Source of the DNA: Streptomyces sp. H27-C3
Lineage (GTDB): Bacteria; Actinomycetota; Actinomycetes; Streptomycetales; Streptomycetaceae
Length of the DNA stretch: 64,000 nucleotides
Reading direction: 5' to 3'
Assembly: GCF_030063415.1 (NCBI RefSeq)
Contig: NZ_JASITA010000009.1
Location: 1-64,000, forward strand
Shown here: positions 53,297 through 62,162 of the stretch, one piece after another
How the letters are laid out: each line of letters starts with the position of its first letter
Position numbering within the stretch: position 1 is the stretch's first letter
Program-made: the position numbers and the translations under genes
Notes under the pieces: generated by a model
The model's database searches: none
What the model was told of the DNA's origin: nothing
What the model saw: the letters and a program-made list of their open reading frames with translations, nothing else

Positions 53297-53335
53297 GTCG
53301 GCAGGGCCCCGCCGAACCGGGGGGGCCCTGCCGAC
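53297..53335 (+). other. Intercistronic hairpin between dasA and dasB
   Basis: A 14 bp perfect stem gtcggcagggcccc / ggggccctgccgac with an 11 nt loop. It can stop part of transcription or protect the dasA 3' end, giving more binding protein than permease. Confidence 0.82.
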
Positions 53336-53367
53336 CGTAGCTGGAGAGGGACCCTGAGGAGCGCGCG

Positions 53368-54375
53368 ATGAGTGCCGCAGAGACAACCACCGCCAAGGTG
53401 CCGCCGACGCGGCAATCGCCACCGCCACCGACGGAGTCCGGGGCACGGCCCCCCGGGGCCGGGGGGCCGGTCAGGAAGAAGACCTCCGACAGAGCCGCGG
53501 TGCCCTGGGCGTTGCTCGCTCCCTGTCTGCTGATCATCGTGCTCGTCATGGGCTATCCGCTGGTGCGGCTGGTCACGCTCTCCTTCCAGAGCTTCGGCAA
53601 GTCGGAGCTCTGGGGCTTCAAGGAGGCCGAGTGGGTCGGCTTCAAGAACTTCGCCGCCATCCTCGGCGACAGCGAGTTCTGGTCGGTCGTCGTACGGACC
53701 ATCGTCTTCACGGCCGGCGCCGTCATCTTCACCATGGTGATCGGCATGGCCATCGCCCTGCTTCTGCAGCGGGTGTCCGGCTGGGTGAAGGCGCTCATCA
53801 GCATCGCCCTGGTGGCGAGCTGGGGCATGCCCATCATCGTGGCCACCGCGATCTTCAAGTGGATCTTCGACACCGACTACGGCGTACTCAACTGGCTGCT
53901 GAGCAAGCTGCCCGGCGTGGACATGGTCGGCCACAACTGGTTCGCCGGCGGGCCGCAGGGCCTCACCGTGATCATGCTGCTTGTGGTGTGGGGCGCGGTG
54001 CCGTTCGTCGTGATCACGCTGAGCGCCGGACTCACCCAGGTCCCCAAGGAGATGGAAGAGGCCGCGCGCCTCGACGGAGCAGGTGCCTGGGGCGTCTTCC
54101 GCTGGGTCACCCTGCCGATCCTCAAGCCCATCATCGTCATGCTGACGACGCTCTCGGTGATCTGGGACATGGGCGTCTTCCCGCAGGTCTTCGTGATGCG
54201 CGGCGGCAACCCCGAAGCCGAGTTCCAACTGCTCACCACGTACTCGTACCAGAAGGCGTTCGTCGTCAACGACTACTCCGGCGGCTCCGCGATCGCCCTG
54301 GTCACCGTGGTGCTGCTGCTCGGCGTCGTCGCCGTCTACATGCGCCAGATGCTCAAGATCGGAGAGGTGGAGTGA
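53368..54375 (+). CDS. dasB: ABC transporter permease DasB
   Basis: A 335-residue membrane permease with six transmembrane helices after a Pro-rich N-terminus. The cytoplasmic EAA loop is EEAARLDGAGAWGVFRWVTL. It pairs with DasC to form the channel for chitobiose. Its stop overlaps the dasC start (GTGA). It belongs to the MalF-like carbohydrate permease group. Confidence 0.93.
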   Translation: MSAAETTTAKVPPTRQSPPPPTESGARPPGAGGPVRKKTSDRAAVPWALLAPCLLIIVLVMGYPLVRLVTLSFQSFGKSELWGFKEAEWVGFKNFAAILGDSEFWSVVVRTIVFTAGAVIFTMVIGMAIALLLQRVSGWVKALISIALVASWGMPIIVATAIFKWIFDTDYGVLNWLLSKLPGVDMVGHNWFAGGPQGLTVIMLLVVWGAVPFVVITLSAGLTQVPKEMEEAARLDGAGAWGVFRWVTLPILKPIIVMLTTLSVIWDMGVFPQVFVMRGGNPEAEFQLLTTYSYQKAFVVNDYSGGSAIALVTVVLLLGVVAVYMRQMLKIGEVE

Positions 54376-55262
54376 CCTCGACCACCGCGGCTCCCGCCGT
54401 CGTTCCCCGTCCCAAGGGCCGTCTCAGGGGCAAGCCCCGCAAGGGCAGGAAGGGCAAGGCCGGCTGGAACGCGCTGGGCCTGCTGGTCTTCGTCGTCGTG
54501 GGCTTCCCGGTCTACTGGATGCTCAATACGGCGTTCAAGCCGGCCAAGGACGCGATCGATCCCGATCCGCAGTTCTTCCCCAGCCCGTTCACGCTGGAGA
54601 ACTTCCGACGGGCGTTCGACGTCTCGGACTTCTGGGGGCCGGTCGGGCGCAGCCTCCTCGTCTCCTCCGTCGTGGTCGTCATCGGCATCATCGTCGGCAT
54701 GCTCGCCGCGCTGGCCATCTCCCGGTTCGCCTTCCGCGGCCGCAAGATTGTGATCGTCGGCATCCTCGCGGTCCAGATGGTGCCGCTGGTCGCCATGATC
54801 ATCCCGGTCTTCCTGCTGCTGAACGAGCTCGGTCAGTACGACAAGATCACCGGCCTGATCATCACGTACCTGACCTTCATCCTGCCGTTCACGGTCTGGA
54901 CGCTGCGCGGTTTCATCGTGAACATTCCCAAGGAGCTGGAGGAGGCGGCCATGGTCGACGGCTGCACCCGCACCGGTGCCTTCGTCCGCGTGGTCTTCCC
55001 GCTGCTCGCGCCGGGCATGGTGGCCACTTCCGTCTACGGGTTCATCCAGGCGTGGAACGAGTACCTGTACGCGCTGATGCTGATGAGCCAGCAGAACCAG
55101 ACCGCCACCGTCTGGCTCGGCAACTTCACCACCAAGCACGGCACCGAGTACGCCCCGATGATGGCCGGTGCCACGATGATGGCCGTCCCCATCGTGATTC
55201 TTTTCCTCCTCGTCCAGCGCAAGATGGCCGCGGGTCTGACGGCCGGCGCAGTGAAGGGATGA
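54372..55262 (+). CDS. dasC: ABC transporter permease DasC
   Basis: A 296-residue MalG-type permease. A basic N-terminus (KGRLRGKPRKGRKGKAGW) is followed by six helices and the EAA loop ELEEAAMVDGCTRTGAFVRV. GTG 54372 overlaps dasB. No ATPase gene is adjacent, in line with shared use of MsiK. The next gene (dasD) begins 7 bp later. Confidence 0.93.
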   Translation: MTSTTAAPAVVPRPKGRLRGKPRKGRKGKAGWNALGLLVFVVVGFPVYWMLNTAFKPAKDAIDPDPQFFPSPFTLENFRRAFDVSDFWGPVGRSLLVSSVVVVIGIIVGMLAALAISRFAFRGRKIVIVGILAVQMVPLVAMIIPVFLLLNELGQYDKITGLIITYLTFILPFTVWTLRGFIVNIPKELEEAAMVDGCTRTGAFVRVVFPLLAPGMVATSVYGFIQAWNEYLYALMLMSQQNQTATVWLGNFTTKHGTEYAPMMAGATMMAVPIVILFLLVQRKMAAGLTAGAVKG

Positions 55263-55269
55263 CGCTGCC

Positions 55270-56799
55270 ATGACGACACTGGTAAGCCCTACGAGCACGC
55301 TGACCCGCGATGCCCTGGCGGTCCTCCAGCCCGGCTTCGTGGGCGCCACCGCCCCCGACTGGCTGCTGCGCCGGGTCGGCGAAGGCCTGTCCTCGGTCGG
55401 CCTGTTCGGCCGCAACATCACCTCGCCACGACAACTGGCCGCACTCACCGCGCAGTTGCGGGCCGAGCGCGACGATATCCTGGTCGCGATCGACGAGGAG
55501 GGCGGTGACGTCACCCGCTTGGAGGTGCAGAGCGGCTCGTCCTTCCCCGGCAACCTGGCGCTCGGCGCCGTCGACGACACCGACCTGACCCGGGCCGTCG
55601 CCCGCGAGCTGGGCCGCAGGCTGGCCGAGTGCGGGGTCAACCTCAACTGGTCGCCGTCCGCCGACGTCAACTCCAACCCGGGCAACCCGGTCATCGGCGT
55701 ACGCTCCTTCGGCGCCGACACACAACTGGTGGCGCGCCACACGGCGGCATACATCGAGGGCCTGCAGTCCTCGGGTGTCGCCGCGTGCACCAAGCACTTC
55801 CCCGGGCACGGCGACACCGCCGTCGACTCGCACCACGCGCTGCCCCGCATCGACGTGGACCTGGACATCCTGCACGCCCGTGAACTGGTGCCGTTCCGGG
55901 CCGCCATCGCGGCGGGCTCCAAGTCCGTGATGAGCGCCCACATCCTGCTCTCCGCGCTCGACCGGGACCGCCCGGCGACGCTGAGCCCCCAGGTCCTCAC
56001 GGGCCTGCTGCGCGACGAGCTGGGCTACCAGGGCCTGATCATCACCGACGGCATGGAGATGCGGGCCATCTCCGGTACGTACGGCATCGAGCACGGCAGT
56101 GTCCTGGCGATCGCCGCGGGCGCCGACGCGATCTGCGTGGGCGGCGGCCTGGCCGACGACGAGATCGTGGTGCGGCTGCGCGACGCGCTGGTCGCCGCCG
56201 TGCACAGCGGCGAACTGCCCGAGGAGCGGCTGGCCGACGCGGCCGAGCGGGTGCGTTCGCTGGCCCGCTGGACACAGCACAGCCGGGGAATCGCGGAGCG
56301 GGGTCCGGACGCGGGTTCGCTCGCGGGGGACGCCTTCGCGCCGGGTTCCGCCGCGGGCATCGGCCTGGTCGCGGCCCGCCGCGCGCTGCGGGTCACCCGG
56401 AGCGACGAGCGGTTCACCCCGGTCGGGGAGGCGCCGTACGTCGCCGCCTTCACGCCCGAGGCGAACATCGCCGTCGGTGACGAGACGCCGTGGGGCCTGG
56501 CCGCCGAGCTGGCGCGGCTGCTGCCGGGTACCGAGACGGGTACGTACGGCAGCGAGAGCGAGGCCGGGAGCGTGCTGCGGGCGGCGGGGGACCGCAGGGT
56601 CGTGGCCGTGGTGCGCGACGTGCACCGGCATGCCTGGATGGCCGGGGCGCTCGACGCACTGCTGGCCGTGCGGCCCGACACGGTCGTGGTCGAGATGGGG
56701 GTTCCCGAGGCGCCGCCGCGCGGTGCGCTGTACATCGCCACGCACGGCGCGGCGCGGGTCTGCGGGCGGGCCGCGGCGGAGGTTGTCGCCGGGGTCTGA
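55270..56799 (+). CDS. dasD: Glycoside hydrolase family 3 beta-N-acetylglucosaminidase DasD
   Basis: A 509-residue GH3 enzyme of the NagZ-like group. The signature KHFPGHGDTAVDSHHALP begins at K175 and contains the catalytic His/Asp pair; the nucleophile Asp is in LIITDGMEMRAIS. There is no signal peptide, so it acts on chitobiose imported by DasABC and releases GlcNAc inside the cell. The C-terminal ~180 residues form an extra domain. It is in one operon with dasABC. Confidence 0.92.
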   Translation: MTTLVSPTSTLTRDALAVLQPGFVGATAPDWLLRRVGEGLSSVGLFGRNITSPRQLAALTAQLRAERDDILVAIDEEGGDVTRLEVQSGSSFPGNLALGAVDDTDLTRAVARELGRRLAECGVNLNWSPSADVNSNPGNPVIGVRSFGADTQLVARHTAAYIEGLQSSGVAACTKHFPGHGDTAVDSHHALPRIDVDLDILHARELVPFRAAIAAGSKSVMSAHILLSALDRDRPATLSPQVLTGLLRDELGYQGLIITDGMEMRAISGTYGIEHGSVLAIAAGADAICVGGGLADDEIVVRLRDALVAAVHSGELPEERLADAAERVRSLARWTQHSRGIAERGPDAGSLAGDAFAPGSAAGIGLVAARRALRVTRSDERFTPVGEAPYVAAFTPEANIAVGDETPWGLAAELARLLPGTETGTYGSESEAGSVLRAAGDRRVVAVVRDVHRHAWMAGALDALLAVRPDTVVVEMGVPEAPPRGALYIATHGAARVCGRAAAEVVAGV

Positions 56800-56863
56800 G
56801 GGTGCGTGGGCGCCGGGACGGTCGGGGGGCCGCCTGCGGCGCCTTCGCGCTGTCCGGACCCTC

Positions 56864-56892
56864 GTGGGCCGCTTCCTGGGGCGGCGGCCCAC
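56864..56892. terminator. Bidirectional terminator between dasD and nagB
   Basis: A 9 bp stem gtgggccgc / gcggcccac with an 11 nt loop between two convergent genes. Confidence 0.7.
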
Positions 56893-56922
56893 TTTGGGGG
56901 CGGCGAGATGCGGCCGGTCCGG

Positions 56923-57705
56923 TTACAGGCCCTGCCACGCGGGCTTGGCCGCGTACGTGTCGCGGAAGTAGTCCGCCAGCTTCAGCTGGGCCGCCGCCGC
57001 CTCGTCGATCACGACCGTCGCGTGCGGGTGCAGCTGCAGTGCCGACGCGGGCACCAGCGCGGACACCGGCCCCTCCACGGTCTGGGCCACCGCCTCGGCC
57101 TTGCCGGCGCCGGTGGCGAGCAGCACCAGGTGACGGGCCTCCAGGATGGTGCCGATGCCCTGGGTGATGACGTGGTGCGGCACCTCGTCGGGGCTGTCGA
57201 AGAACCGCGCGTTGTCCTGCCGGGTCTGCCGCGTCAGCGTCTTGATGCGGGTGCGCGAGGCGAGCGAGGAGCAGGGCTCGTTGAAGCCGATGTGCCCGTC
57301 GGTGCCGATGCCGAGGATCTGGAGGTCCACGCCACCCGCCCCGGCGAGCGTGCGCTCGTACGCCTCGCAGGCGGCCTGGACGTCCTCGGCCGCCCCGTCG
57401 GGGCCCATGAACGACGCCTCGGTCAGGCCGAGCGGCTCGACGACCTCGCGCAGCACCACCGAGCGGTACGACTCGGGGTGACCGGTGGGCAGGCCGACGT
57501 ACTCGTCGAGCTGGCAGATGCGGGCGCGCGAGGCGTCGACGGCGCCTGCGCGCACCTTGGCAATCAGCGCCTGGTAGATGGGCAGCGGCGTCGAACCGGT
57601 GGCCACGCCGAGCAGGGCGTCGGCCTTGCGGCTCAGCAGGCCGACTATGCCCTCCGCGATGAGCTCGCCACCTGCCTTGGCGTCCGGGACGATGACAACT
57701 TCCAC
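56923..57705 (-). CDS. nagB: Glucosamine-6-phosphate deaminase
   Basis: A 260-residue deaminase-isomerase that turns glucosamine-6-phosphate into fructose-6-phosphate and ammonia. Motifs are LLGVATGSTPLPIYQ, ARICQLDEYVGLP (catalytic Asp), LGIGTDGHIGFNEP (His) and SRTRIKTLT. GTG 57705 gives the family-typical MEVVIVP start. A dre site lies 32-47 bp upstream, so DasR represses it. Its substrate is also a DasR inducer. Confidence 0.94.
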   Translation of the reverse strand: MEVVIVPDAKAGGELIAEGIVGLLSRKADALLGVATGSTPLPIYQALIAKVRAGAVDASRARICQLDEYVGLPTGHPESYRSVVLREVVEPLGLTEASFMGPDGAAEDVQAACEAYERTLAGAGGVDLQILGIGTDGHIGFNEPCSSLASRTRIKTLTRQTRQDNARFFDSPDEVPHHVITQGIGTILEARHLVLLATGAGKAEAVAQTVEGPVSALVPASALQLHPHATVVIDEAAAAQLKLADYFRDTYAAKPAWQGL

Positions 57706-57736
57706 GCTGGGCCTGCCGATCTGAAGAAATGAGAAG

Positions 57737-57752
57737 TGTGGTATAGACCAAT
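57737..57752. promoter_or_regulatory. dre operator upstream of nagB
   Basis: TGTGGTATAGACCAAT matches the dre core TGGTCTAGACCA with one substitution, 32 bp before the nagB start. Confidence 0.85.
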
Positions 57753-58222
57753 CTAGCAGAGGGGGCGGGGCGTGTCCGTTGCCAACGGGTGAACTCCTCG
57801 GGTCGGCGGGCGCGCAGGCGTGCGCGGCCGGTCGGCCGGGAGGCTCGGCGGGGGCCCCGATCAGCATGGCGCGGATCGTGACGGTCAGCCACCTGGAGGC
57901 CAGGGTGCGCCCACGGGCGGGACTGGATGGCGCGCGATGCGCGAGGGCCGGTGGGCCGGGGGCGGCGTGGTCGGCCGGGAATCCGTGAGGCCCCTGGGGC
58001 GAGTGGTGCGTCCGCGGCTCGAAGGCGGGGCCGGCACCCGCGGGCCGCGGCACCGCGACGGGACCCTCGGCCCGTCCGGCACCGCAGCCCGGAGTTGCTT
58101 CGGCCGACGGGCGTGCGGGCCCGGCCGGCCGATGGAGAGGCGGTGGCGCAGTCAGGGCAGAGAGCGCCGACCACCTCGATCCACCCTCCTGTGCGGGGAG
58201 GGCGGAGGCTTTATCGGCCCAT

Positions 58223-58238
58223 TGTGGACTAGACCATT
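58223..58238. promoter_or_regulatory. dre-like site upstream of sensor histidine kinase gene
   Basis: TGTGGACTAGACCATT matches the core TGGTCTAGACCA with one substitution. It lies 107 bp before the kinase start and 518 bp from nagB, so it is positioned for the kinase gene. Confidence 0.65.
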
Positions 58239-58344
58239 CTCCTGTGTCCATGGATGCGAGGCACCCACTTTTCGGTGCTTCCTCCATACCGGGCGTACCC
58301 GACCGAACGTCCGCTCGGTACACAACGCGGGTACTCTCGCACAT

Positions 58345-59820
58345 GTGCCCTCCATGAACGACCTCGTACGTCAGCACACCGCCCTCAGCGACACCGACCT
58401 CGAGTGGCTCCACCTGCTGGTCTCGGAGTGGCAGCTGCTCTCCGACCTGTCCTTCGCCGACCTCGTCCTGTGGGTCCCCACGCTCGACGGCACCCGCTAT
58501 GTGTCGGTCGCCCAGATGCGCCCCAACACCGGGCCCACCTCCTACCAGGACGACATGGTCGGCCACCTCGTCCCGCGAGGCCGCCGCCCCATGCTCGACG
58601 CCGCCCTCGACGAGGGCCGGATCGTGCGCGAGGGCGACCCCGAGTGGCGGGAGGAGGTCCCGGTCCGGGTCGAGTCGATCCCGGTGCGCCGCGAGGGCCG
58701 CGTCCTCGGCGTCATCGCCCGCAATACGAACCTGCTGACGGTACGCACGCCCAGCCGCCTCGAACTCACTTACCTGCAGAGCGCCTCCGACCTGGCCCAG
58801 ATGATCGCGGCCGGGTCCTTCCCGTTCCCGGGCGACCAGGTCGACATGGACGCGTCGCCGCGCGTCGGCGACGGCCTGATCAGGCTCGACGCGGACAGCA
58901 TCGTCCAGTACGCCAGCCCCAACGCGCTCTCCGCGTACCACCGTCTGGGCCTCGCGTCCGACCTGGTCGGCCAGCACTTGGGCCAGGCCACCGCTGAACT
59001 CGCCCCCTCCCGCGGCCCCGTGGACGAGGCCCTGGTCAAGCTTGCCAGTGGCTGGGCCCCCAGGGAGACCGAGGTCGAGGGCGGCGACGGGGTGATCCAG
59101 CTGCGCGCGATCCCGCTCAAGCCCAAGGGCATCCGCATCGGTTCGCTCGTGCTGTGCCGCGACGTCACCGAACTACGGCGGCGCGAGCGCGAATTGATCA
59201 CTAAGGACGCCACCATCCGGGAAATCCACCACCGGGTGAAGAACAACCTCCAGACGGTGGCGGCGCTGCTGCGGCTGCAGGCCCGCCGGATGGACTCGGA
59301 GCAGGGCCGCGAGGCACTGAACGAGGCGGTGCGCCGGGTCGGGTCGATCGCGATCGTCCATGAGACGCTCTCGCAGAACCTCGACGAGCGCGTGGAGTTC
59401 GACGAGATCGCCGACCGGGTGATCGCGATGGTCGCCGAGATCTCGCCGGCCAAGGTCAGTTGCCGGCGGACCGGCCGCTTCGGCATCCTCGACGCCGAGG
59501 TCGCCACCCCGCTCGCGATGGTCCTCACCGAAGTTCTGCAGAACGCGCTGGAGCACGCGTTCGCACCGGCCGAGCAGGGCTCGGTCGAGGTGTCGGCGGT
59601 ACGCGGCGGCACCCGCGCCGACGGGCGGCTGCTGATCACGGTGCTGGACGACGGCCGCGGGCTGCCCGAGGGATTCGACGCCAAGCGGACCGGCAATCTG
59701 GGGCTCCAGATCGTACGCACCCTGGTGGAGGGCGAGTTGGGCGGCAGCTTCGACATGGTGCCGGGTCCGGAGCGCGGCACCCGCGTCGTACTCGATGTCC
59801 CCGTGCGGACCGACAAGTAG
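58345..59820 (+). CDS. Sensor histidine kinase (HisKA_2 / HWE-like type) with PAS domain
   Basis: A 491-residue soluble kinase. The N-terminal H_K_N-type sensor region (about 1-165) is followed by a PAS domain (about 175-285: GDGLIRLDADSIVQYASPNA; REREL). HisKA_2 carries the phosphoacceptor in EIHHRVKNNLQTVAALLRLQ (H296), followed by an ATPase domain (VLTEVLQNALEHAF; LDDGRGLPEGFD; NLGLQIVRTL). No membrane helix is seen, so it senses a cytoplasmic signal. GTG 58345 gives the familiar MPSMNDLV start. No response regulator is adjacent (orphan). A dre-like site upstream hints at DasR control. Confidence 0.9.
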   Translation: MPSMNDLVRQHTALSDTDLEWLHLLVSEWQLLSDLSFADLVLWVPTLDGTRYVSVAQMRPNTGPTSYQDDMVGHLVPRGRRPMLDAALDEGRIVREGDPEWREEVPVRVESIPVRREGRVLGVIARNTNLLTVRTPSRLELTYLQSASDLAQMIAAGSFPFPGDQVDMDASPRVGDGLIRLDADSIVQYASPNALSAYHRLGLASDLVGQHLGQATAELAPSRGPVDEALVKLASGWAPRETEVEGGDGVIQLRAIPLKPKGIRIGSLVLCRDVTELRRRERELITKDATIREIHHRVKNNLQTVAALLRLQARRMDSEQGREALNEAVRRVGSIAIVHETLSQNLDERVEFDEIADRVIAMVAEISPAKVSCRRTGRFGILDAEVATPLAMVLTEVLQNALEHAFAPAEQGSVEVSAVRGGTRADGRLLITVLDDGRGLPEGFDAKRTGNLGLQIVRTLVEGELGGSFDMVPGPERGTRVVLDVPVRTDK

Positions 59821-59864
59821 CGCCCGAGTAGCGCCCGAATCAGCGGAAGTCCCGGAGAACAGCA

Positions 59865-59899
59865 GTGAGCCCCGGACCGTGGAACGGTTCGGGGCTCAC
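59865..59899 (+). terminator. Terminator after sensor kinase gene
   Basis: A 16 bp stem gtgagccccggaccgt / acggttcggggctcac (one G-U pair) with a GGA loop, 45 bp after the stop. Confidence 0.8.
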
Positions 59900-60014
59900 T
59901 GTCTAGTGCTCACGTTGCTGTGCGCATTGGGGGGTACTGCGCGCTGCGACTCGGGGGCGGGAGGTGCGTACTCGCTGTACGCGCCGCCAAGCTCAGGCTG
60001 TTGGCAGGGGTGGG

Positions 60015-60272
60015 TCAGGCGGTAGCGTTACGCGCCCGGTTGCGAGCGGCACGGCGCTTCATCGCGCGGCGCTCGTCCTCGCTGAGGCCACCCCAGACAC
60101 CCGAGTCCTGGCCGGACTCGAGCGCCCACTGCAGGCACTGCTCCATGACGGGGCAGCGGCGGCAGACGGCCTTGGCTTCCTCGATCTGCAGCAGCGCAGG
60201 ACCGGTGTTGCCGATGGGGAAGAACAGCTCGGGATCTTCCTCGCGACAAACGGCGTTGTGACGCCAGTCCAT
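60015..60272 (-). CDS. wblE: WhiB-like transcriptional regulator WblE
   Basis: An 85-residue WhiB-family iron-sulfur protein. Ligands are C9, C37, C40 and C46, followed by the GVWGG turn and a basic C-terminal helix (KRRAARNRARN). It has no AT-hook, unlike WblC. Sequence and location match WblE (SCO5240), an abundant family member related to mycobacterial WhiB1. GGAGAGG lies 9 bases upstream of the start. Confidence 0.93.
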   Translation of the reverse strand: MDWRHNAVCREEDPELFFPIGNTGPALLQIEEAKAVCRRCPVMEQCLQWALESGQDSGVWGGLSEDERRAMKRRAARNRARNATA

Positions 60273-60590
60273 GGCTGCTACCTCTCCTTGGTATTACGTG
60301 CAGGTTGCTTGTGAATGTGAACGCTTTCACGAATCCCCCCGCAAGTGAAGGGCCGACTGCCAGATGAACTGGTGTGGTCCTGGATGTGAGGAGGGGTTCT
60401 GGCTCTCAGTGGAGGCTGGTGTTGCGGGCCGTCCCGATCGCCATGTAGAGATTCGCAAACCTCGGCGCCGGGCACAACCCCTTCCGGAAAGTTTTTTTTG
60501 ATTCCTTGGTGTCGGCTAGGTCACAGCCGTACTTCCATGGGGTGGACCTCTGCCCAAACGTTCGAGTTAAAGGACTTTCGGCCCTTCCAC
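60273..60590 (-). other. wblE upstream region
   Basis: This 318 bp without a gene between wblE and the lipid kinase gene. It contains the palindrome at 60317-60330 and an 8-A tract (60492-60499) on the minus strand. The wblE promoter is expected here, but no unambiguous -35/-10 pair is seen. Confidence 0.55.
60317..60330. promoter_or_regulatory. Palindrome upstream of wblE (candidate operator)
   Basis: gtgaacgctttcac has 5 bp arms (gtgaa/ttcac) with a central CG-type core, 45 bp before the wblE start. It resembles LacI-family operators in form, but no such regulator is encoded nearby. Confidence 0.4.
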
Positions 60591-61559
60591 TCACACAATC
60601 ACACGCAGTGCACGGCGTACGCCTGTGAACGTCACGCTCGTACGCAGTCCCAGGTGGTCGCCGTCCATCTGGAAGGGCAGCCGCGCCTTGGAATGCAAGG
60701 TGAAGTCCGTCAGGTCGTGCAGGGTCACCGCGTGCTTGCCGTGCGGCCCGCGTTCGGGGGTCGATGTGAGCAACTGAGTGGCATATCGAGCCACCGCGGG
60801 AGTCGACATTTTGGTCAGCCCGAGCACGTCCAGAGCCGTGTCGAACGAGGCCTCGGGGGACGCGTACATCGGACGATTCCCCAGGTAGGTCCAGGGGGCG
60901 GTGTTGCAGACTATGGAAAGAGCGAGATCCTTCACCGGGTCCTGCCCCGGCCGTTCCAGGGTGATCACCCCGTGCCGGCGATTGGGCTCCGCGAGGAACT
61001 GGCGCACCACCTGGCGCACATAAAGAGCGTGTGTGGATCGCTTGCCGCGCTCCCGCTGCTGTTCGACCCGGCCGATCACTCCCGCGTCGAATCCGTAGCC
61101 CGCGCAGAAAGTGAACCAGCGGGCGGGAACGGACTCGTCCTCCGTGCCGGGAGTGCCCGCCGCGAGCCCCAGACCGACCGTGCGCTCACTGCGCGTGCTC
61201 AGGGCGTCCAGGATGGCGCCGGTCGCCTCGACGGGGTCGTTGGGCAGTCCCAGGGCGCGGGCGAAGACATTTGTCGAGCCGCCGGGGACCACCGCGAGAC
61301 CCGGCAGCCGGTCCGGGTCCGGGCCGTTGTGCAGCAGACCGTTGACGACCTCGTTGACCGTGCCGTCGCCGCCGAGCGCCACGACCAGGTCGATTTCCCC
61401 GCTCTCGGCGGCCCGCCGGGCGAGATCACGGGCGTGCCCGCGGTACTCGGTGGTGACGGCCTCCAGCTTCATCTCGCTGGCGAGCGCATGAATCAGCACA
61501 TCCCGGGTGCGAGCACTGGTGGTGGTTGCTGCCGGGTTGACCACGAGGAGTGCGCGCAT
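60591..61559 (-). CDS. Diacylglycerol kinase-family lipid kinase
   Basis: A 322-residue DAGK-fold kinase. Motifs are LVVNPAATTTSARTRD, the nucleotide loop LVVALGGDGTVNEVVNG (GGDGT 63-67) and AVVPGGSTNVFARALGLP. It most likely phosphorylates a lipid such as diacylglycerol or sphingosine/polyprenol-type alcohols. No signal peptide is seen, as is usual for these membrane-associated enzymes. It is divergent from a small membrane-protein gene. Confidence 0.9.
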   Translation of the reverse strand: MRALLVVNPAATTTSARTRDVLIHALASEMKLEAVTTEYRGHARDLARRAAESGEIDLVVALGGDGTVNEVVNGLLHNGPDPDRLPGLAVVPGGSTNVFARALGLPNDPVEATGAILDALSTRSERTVGLGLAAGTPGTEDESVPARWFTFCAGYGFDAGVIGRVEQQRERGKRSTHALYVRQVVRQFLAEPNRRHGVITLERPGQDPVKDLALSIVCNTAPWTYLGNRPMYASPEASFDTALDVLGLTKMSTPAVARYATQLLTSTPERGPHGKHAVTLHDLTDFTLHSKARLPFQMDGDHLGLRTSVTFTGVRRALRVIV

Positions 61560-61632
61560 GCGCAGCAGACTACCTACTCGGGGGTACCCGGCCCAGACCT
61601 GCCCTGCCCGGGCAGCCCGTTACGCTGCGAGG

Positions 61633-62064
61633 GTGAGCAATGAGCAGACCCCCGAGACCGCCGCCGAACCCCGCCCCGCCCGGCTGACCGCCGCGGCGGC
61701 GCTCGCCGCGCTGGAGGGCCTGGCGCTGCTCGTGGGGGGTGCGTACATGCTCGTGATGGGGCTGCTCGGCAGCCCCGACAAGCCGGAGCAGGCCGAAATG
61801 GGCGGTGTGACGCTCATCGCCCTGGCGGTGCTTCCGCTGGTGGCCGCCCGGGGTCTGCTCAAGTGCCGCGCGTGGAGCCGGGGCCCCGCCCTCATCACGC
61901 AGCTGATGGCGCTGCCGGTGGCGTGGACCCTGCTGCGCTCGGAGGGCTCTCTGCTGATCCCGGCGGGCATCGCCCTCGCCGCGGTGGCCGTGACGGCCCT
62001 GGTGCTGCTGATCAACCCGCAGACGACCAGGGCCCTCGGCATCCGCGGGCCCCGCGACGCCTGA
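61633..62064 (+). CDS. Small four-helix membrane protein, function unknown
   Basis: A 143-residue protein with four hydrophobic helices (AAALAALEGLALLVGGAYML; GVTLIALAVLPLVAARGLL; ALITQLMALPVAWTLL; AGIALAAVAVTALVLLI). The N-terminus is acidic and Pro-rich. GTG 61633 was chosen; the ribosome-binding site is weak. It is followed by a tandem 9 bp repeat and the convergent sigH. No known family function. Confidence 0.82.
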   Translation: MSNEQTPETAAEPRPARLTAAAALAALEGLALLVGGAYMLVMGLLGSPDKPEQAEMGGVTLIALAVLPLVAARGLLKCRAWSRGPALITQLMALPVAWTLLRSEGSLLIPAGIALAAVAVTALVLLINPQTTRALGIRGPRDA

Positions 62065-62065
62065 C

Positions 62066-62092
62066 ATCCGAACCATCCGAACCATCCGAACC
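62066..62092. repeat. Tandem 9 bp repeat (3 units)
   Basis: atccgaacc is repeated three times exactly, directly after the small membrane-protein gene stop and before the convergent sigH end. Probably slippage derived. Confidence 0.8.
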
Positions 62093-62162
62093 ATTCCGCA
62101 TCTGATTTCTGACGTCGCGGGGGCGCGTAACGCTCAGTTACGGCCAATCTCTATCGGTCGCT

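Larger units (their letters stand above)
57706..58344. other. Long divergent intergenic region between nagB and sensor kinase
   Basis: This 639 bp holds two dre-like sites (57737-57752 near nagB and 58223-58238 near the kinase). The 470 bp between them is very GC-rich with no credible ORF, RNA structure or promoter that I can identify. Confidence 0.6.

Noticed and set aside
60460..60540. SigR-type promoter upstream of wblE (GGAAT on the minus strand near 60510)
   Set aside because: The nearest GTT is 22 nt away, outside the 18-19 nt spacing needed.
62066..62092. CRISPR-like array
   Set aside because: Three 9 bp head-to-tail units have no spacers; no cas gene is present.
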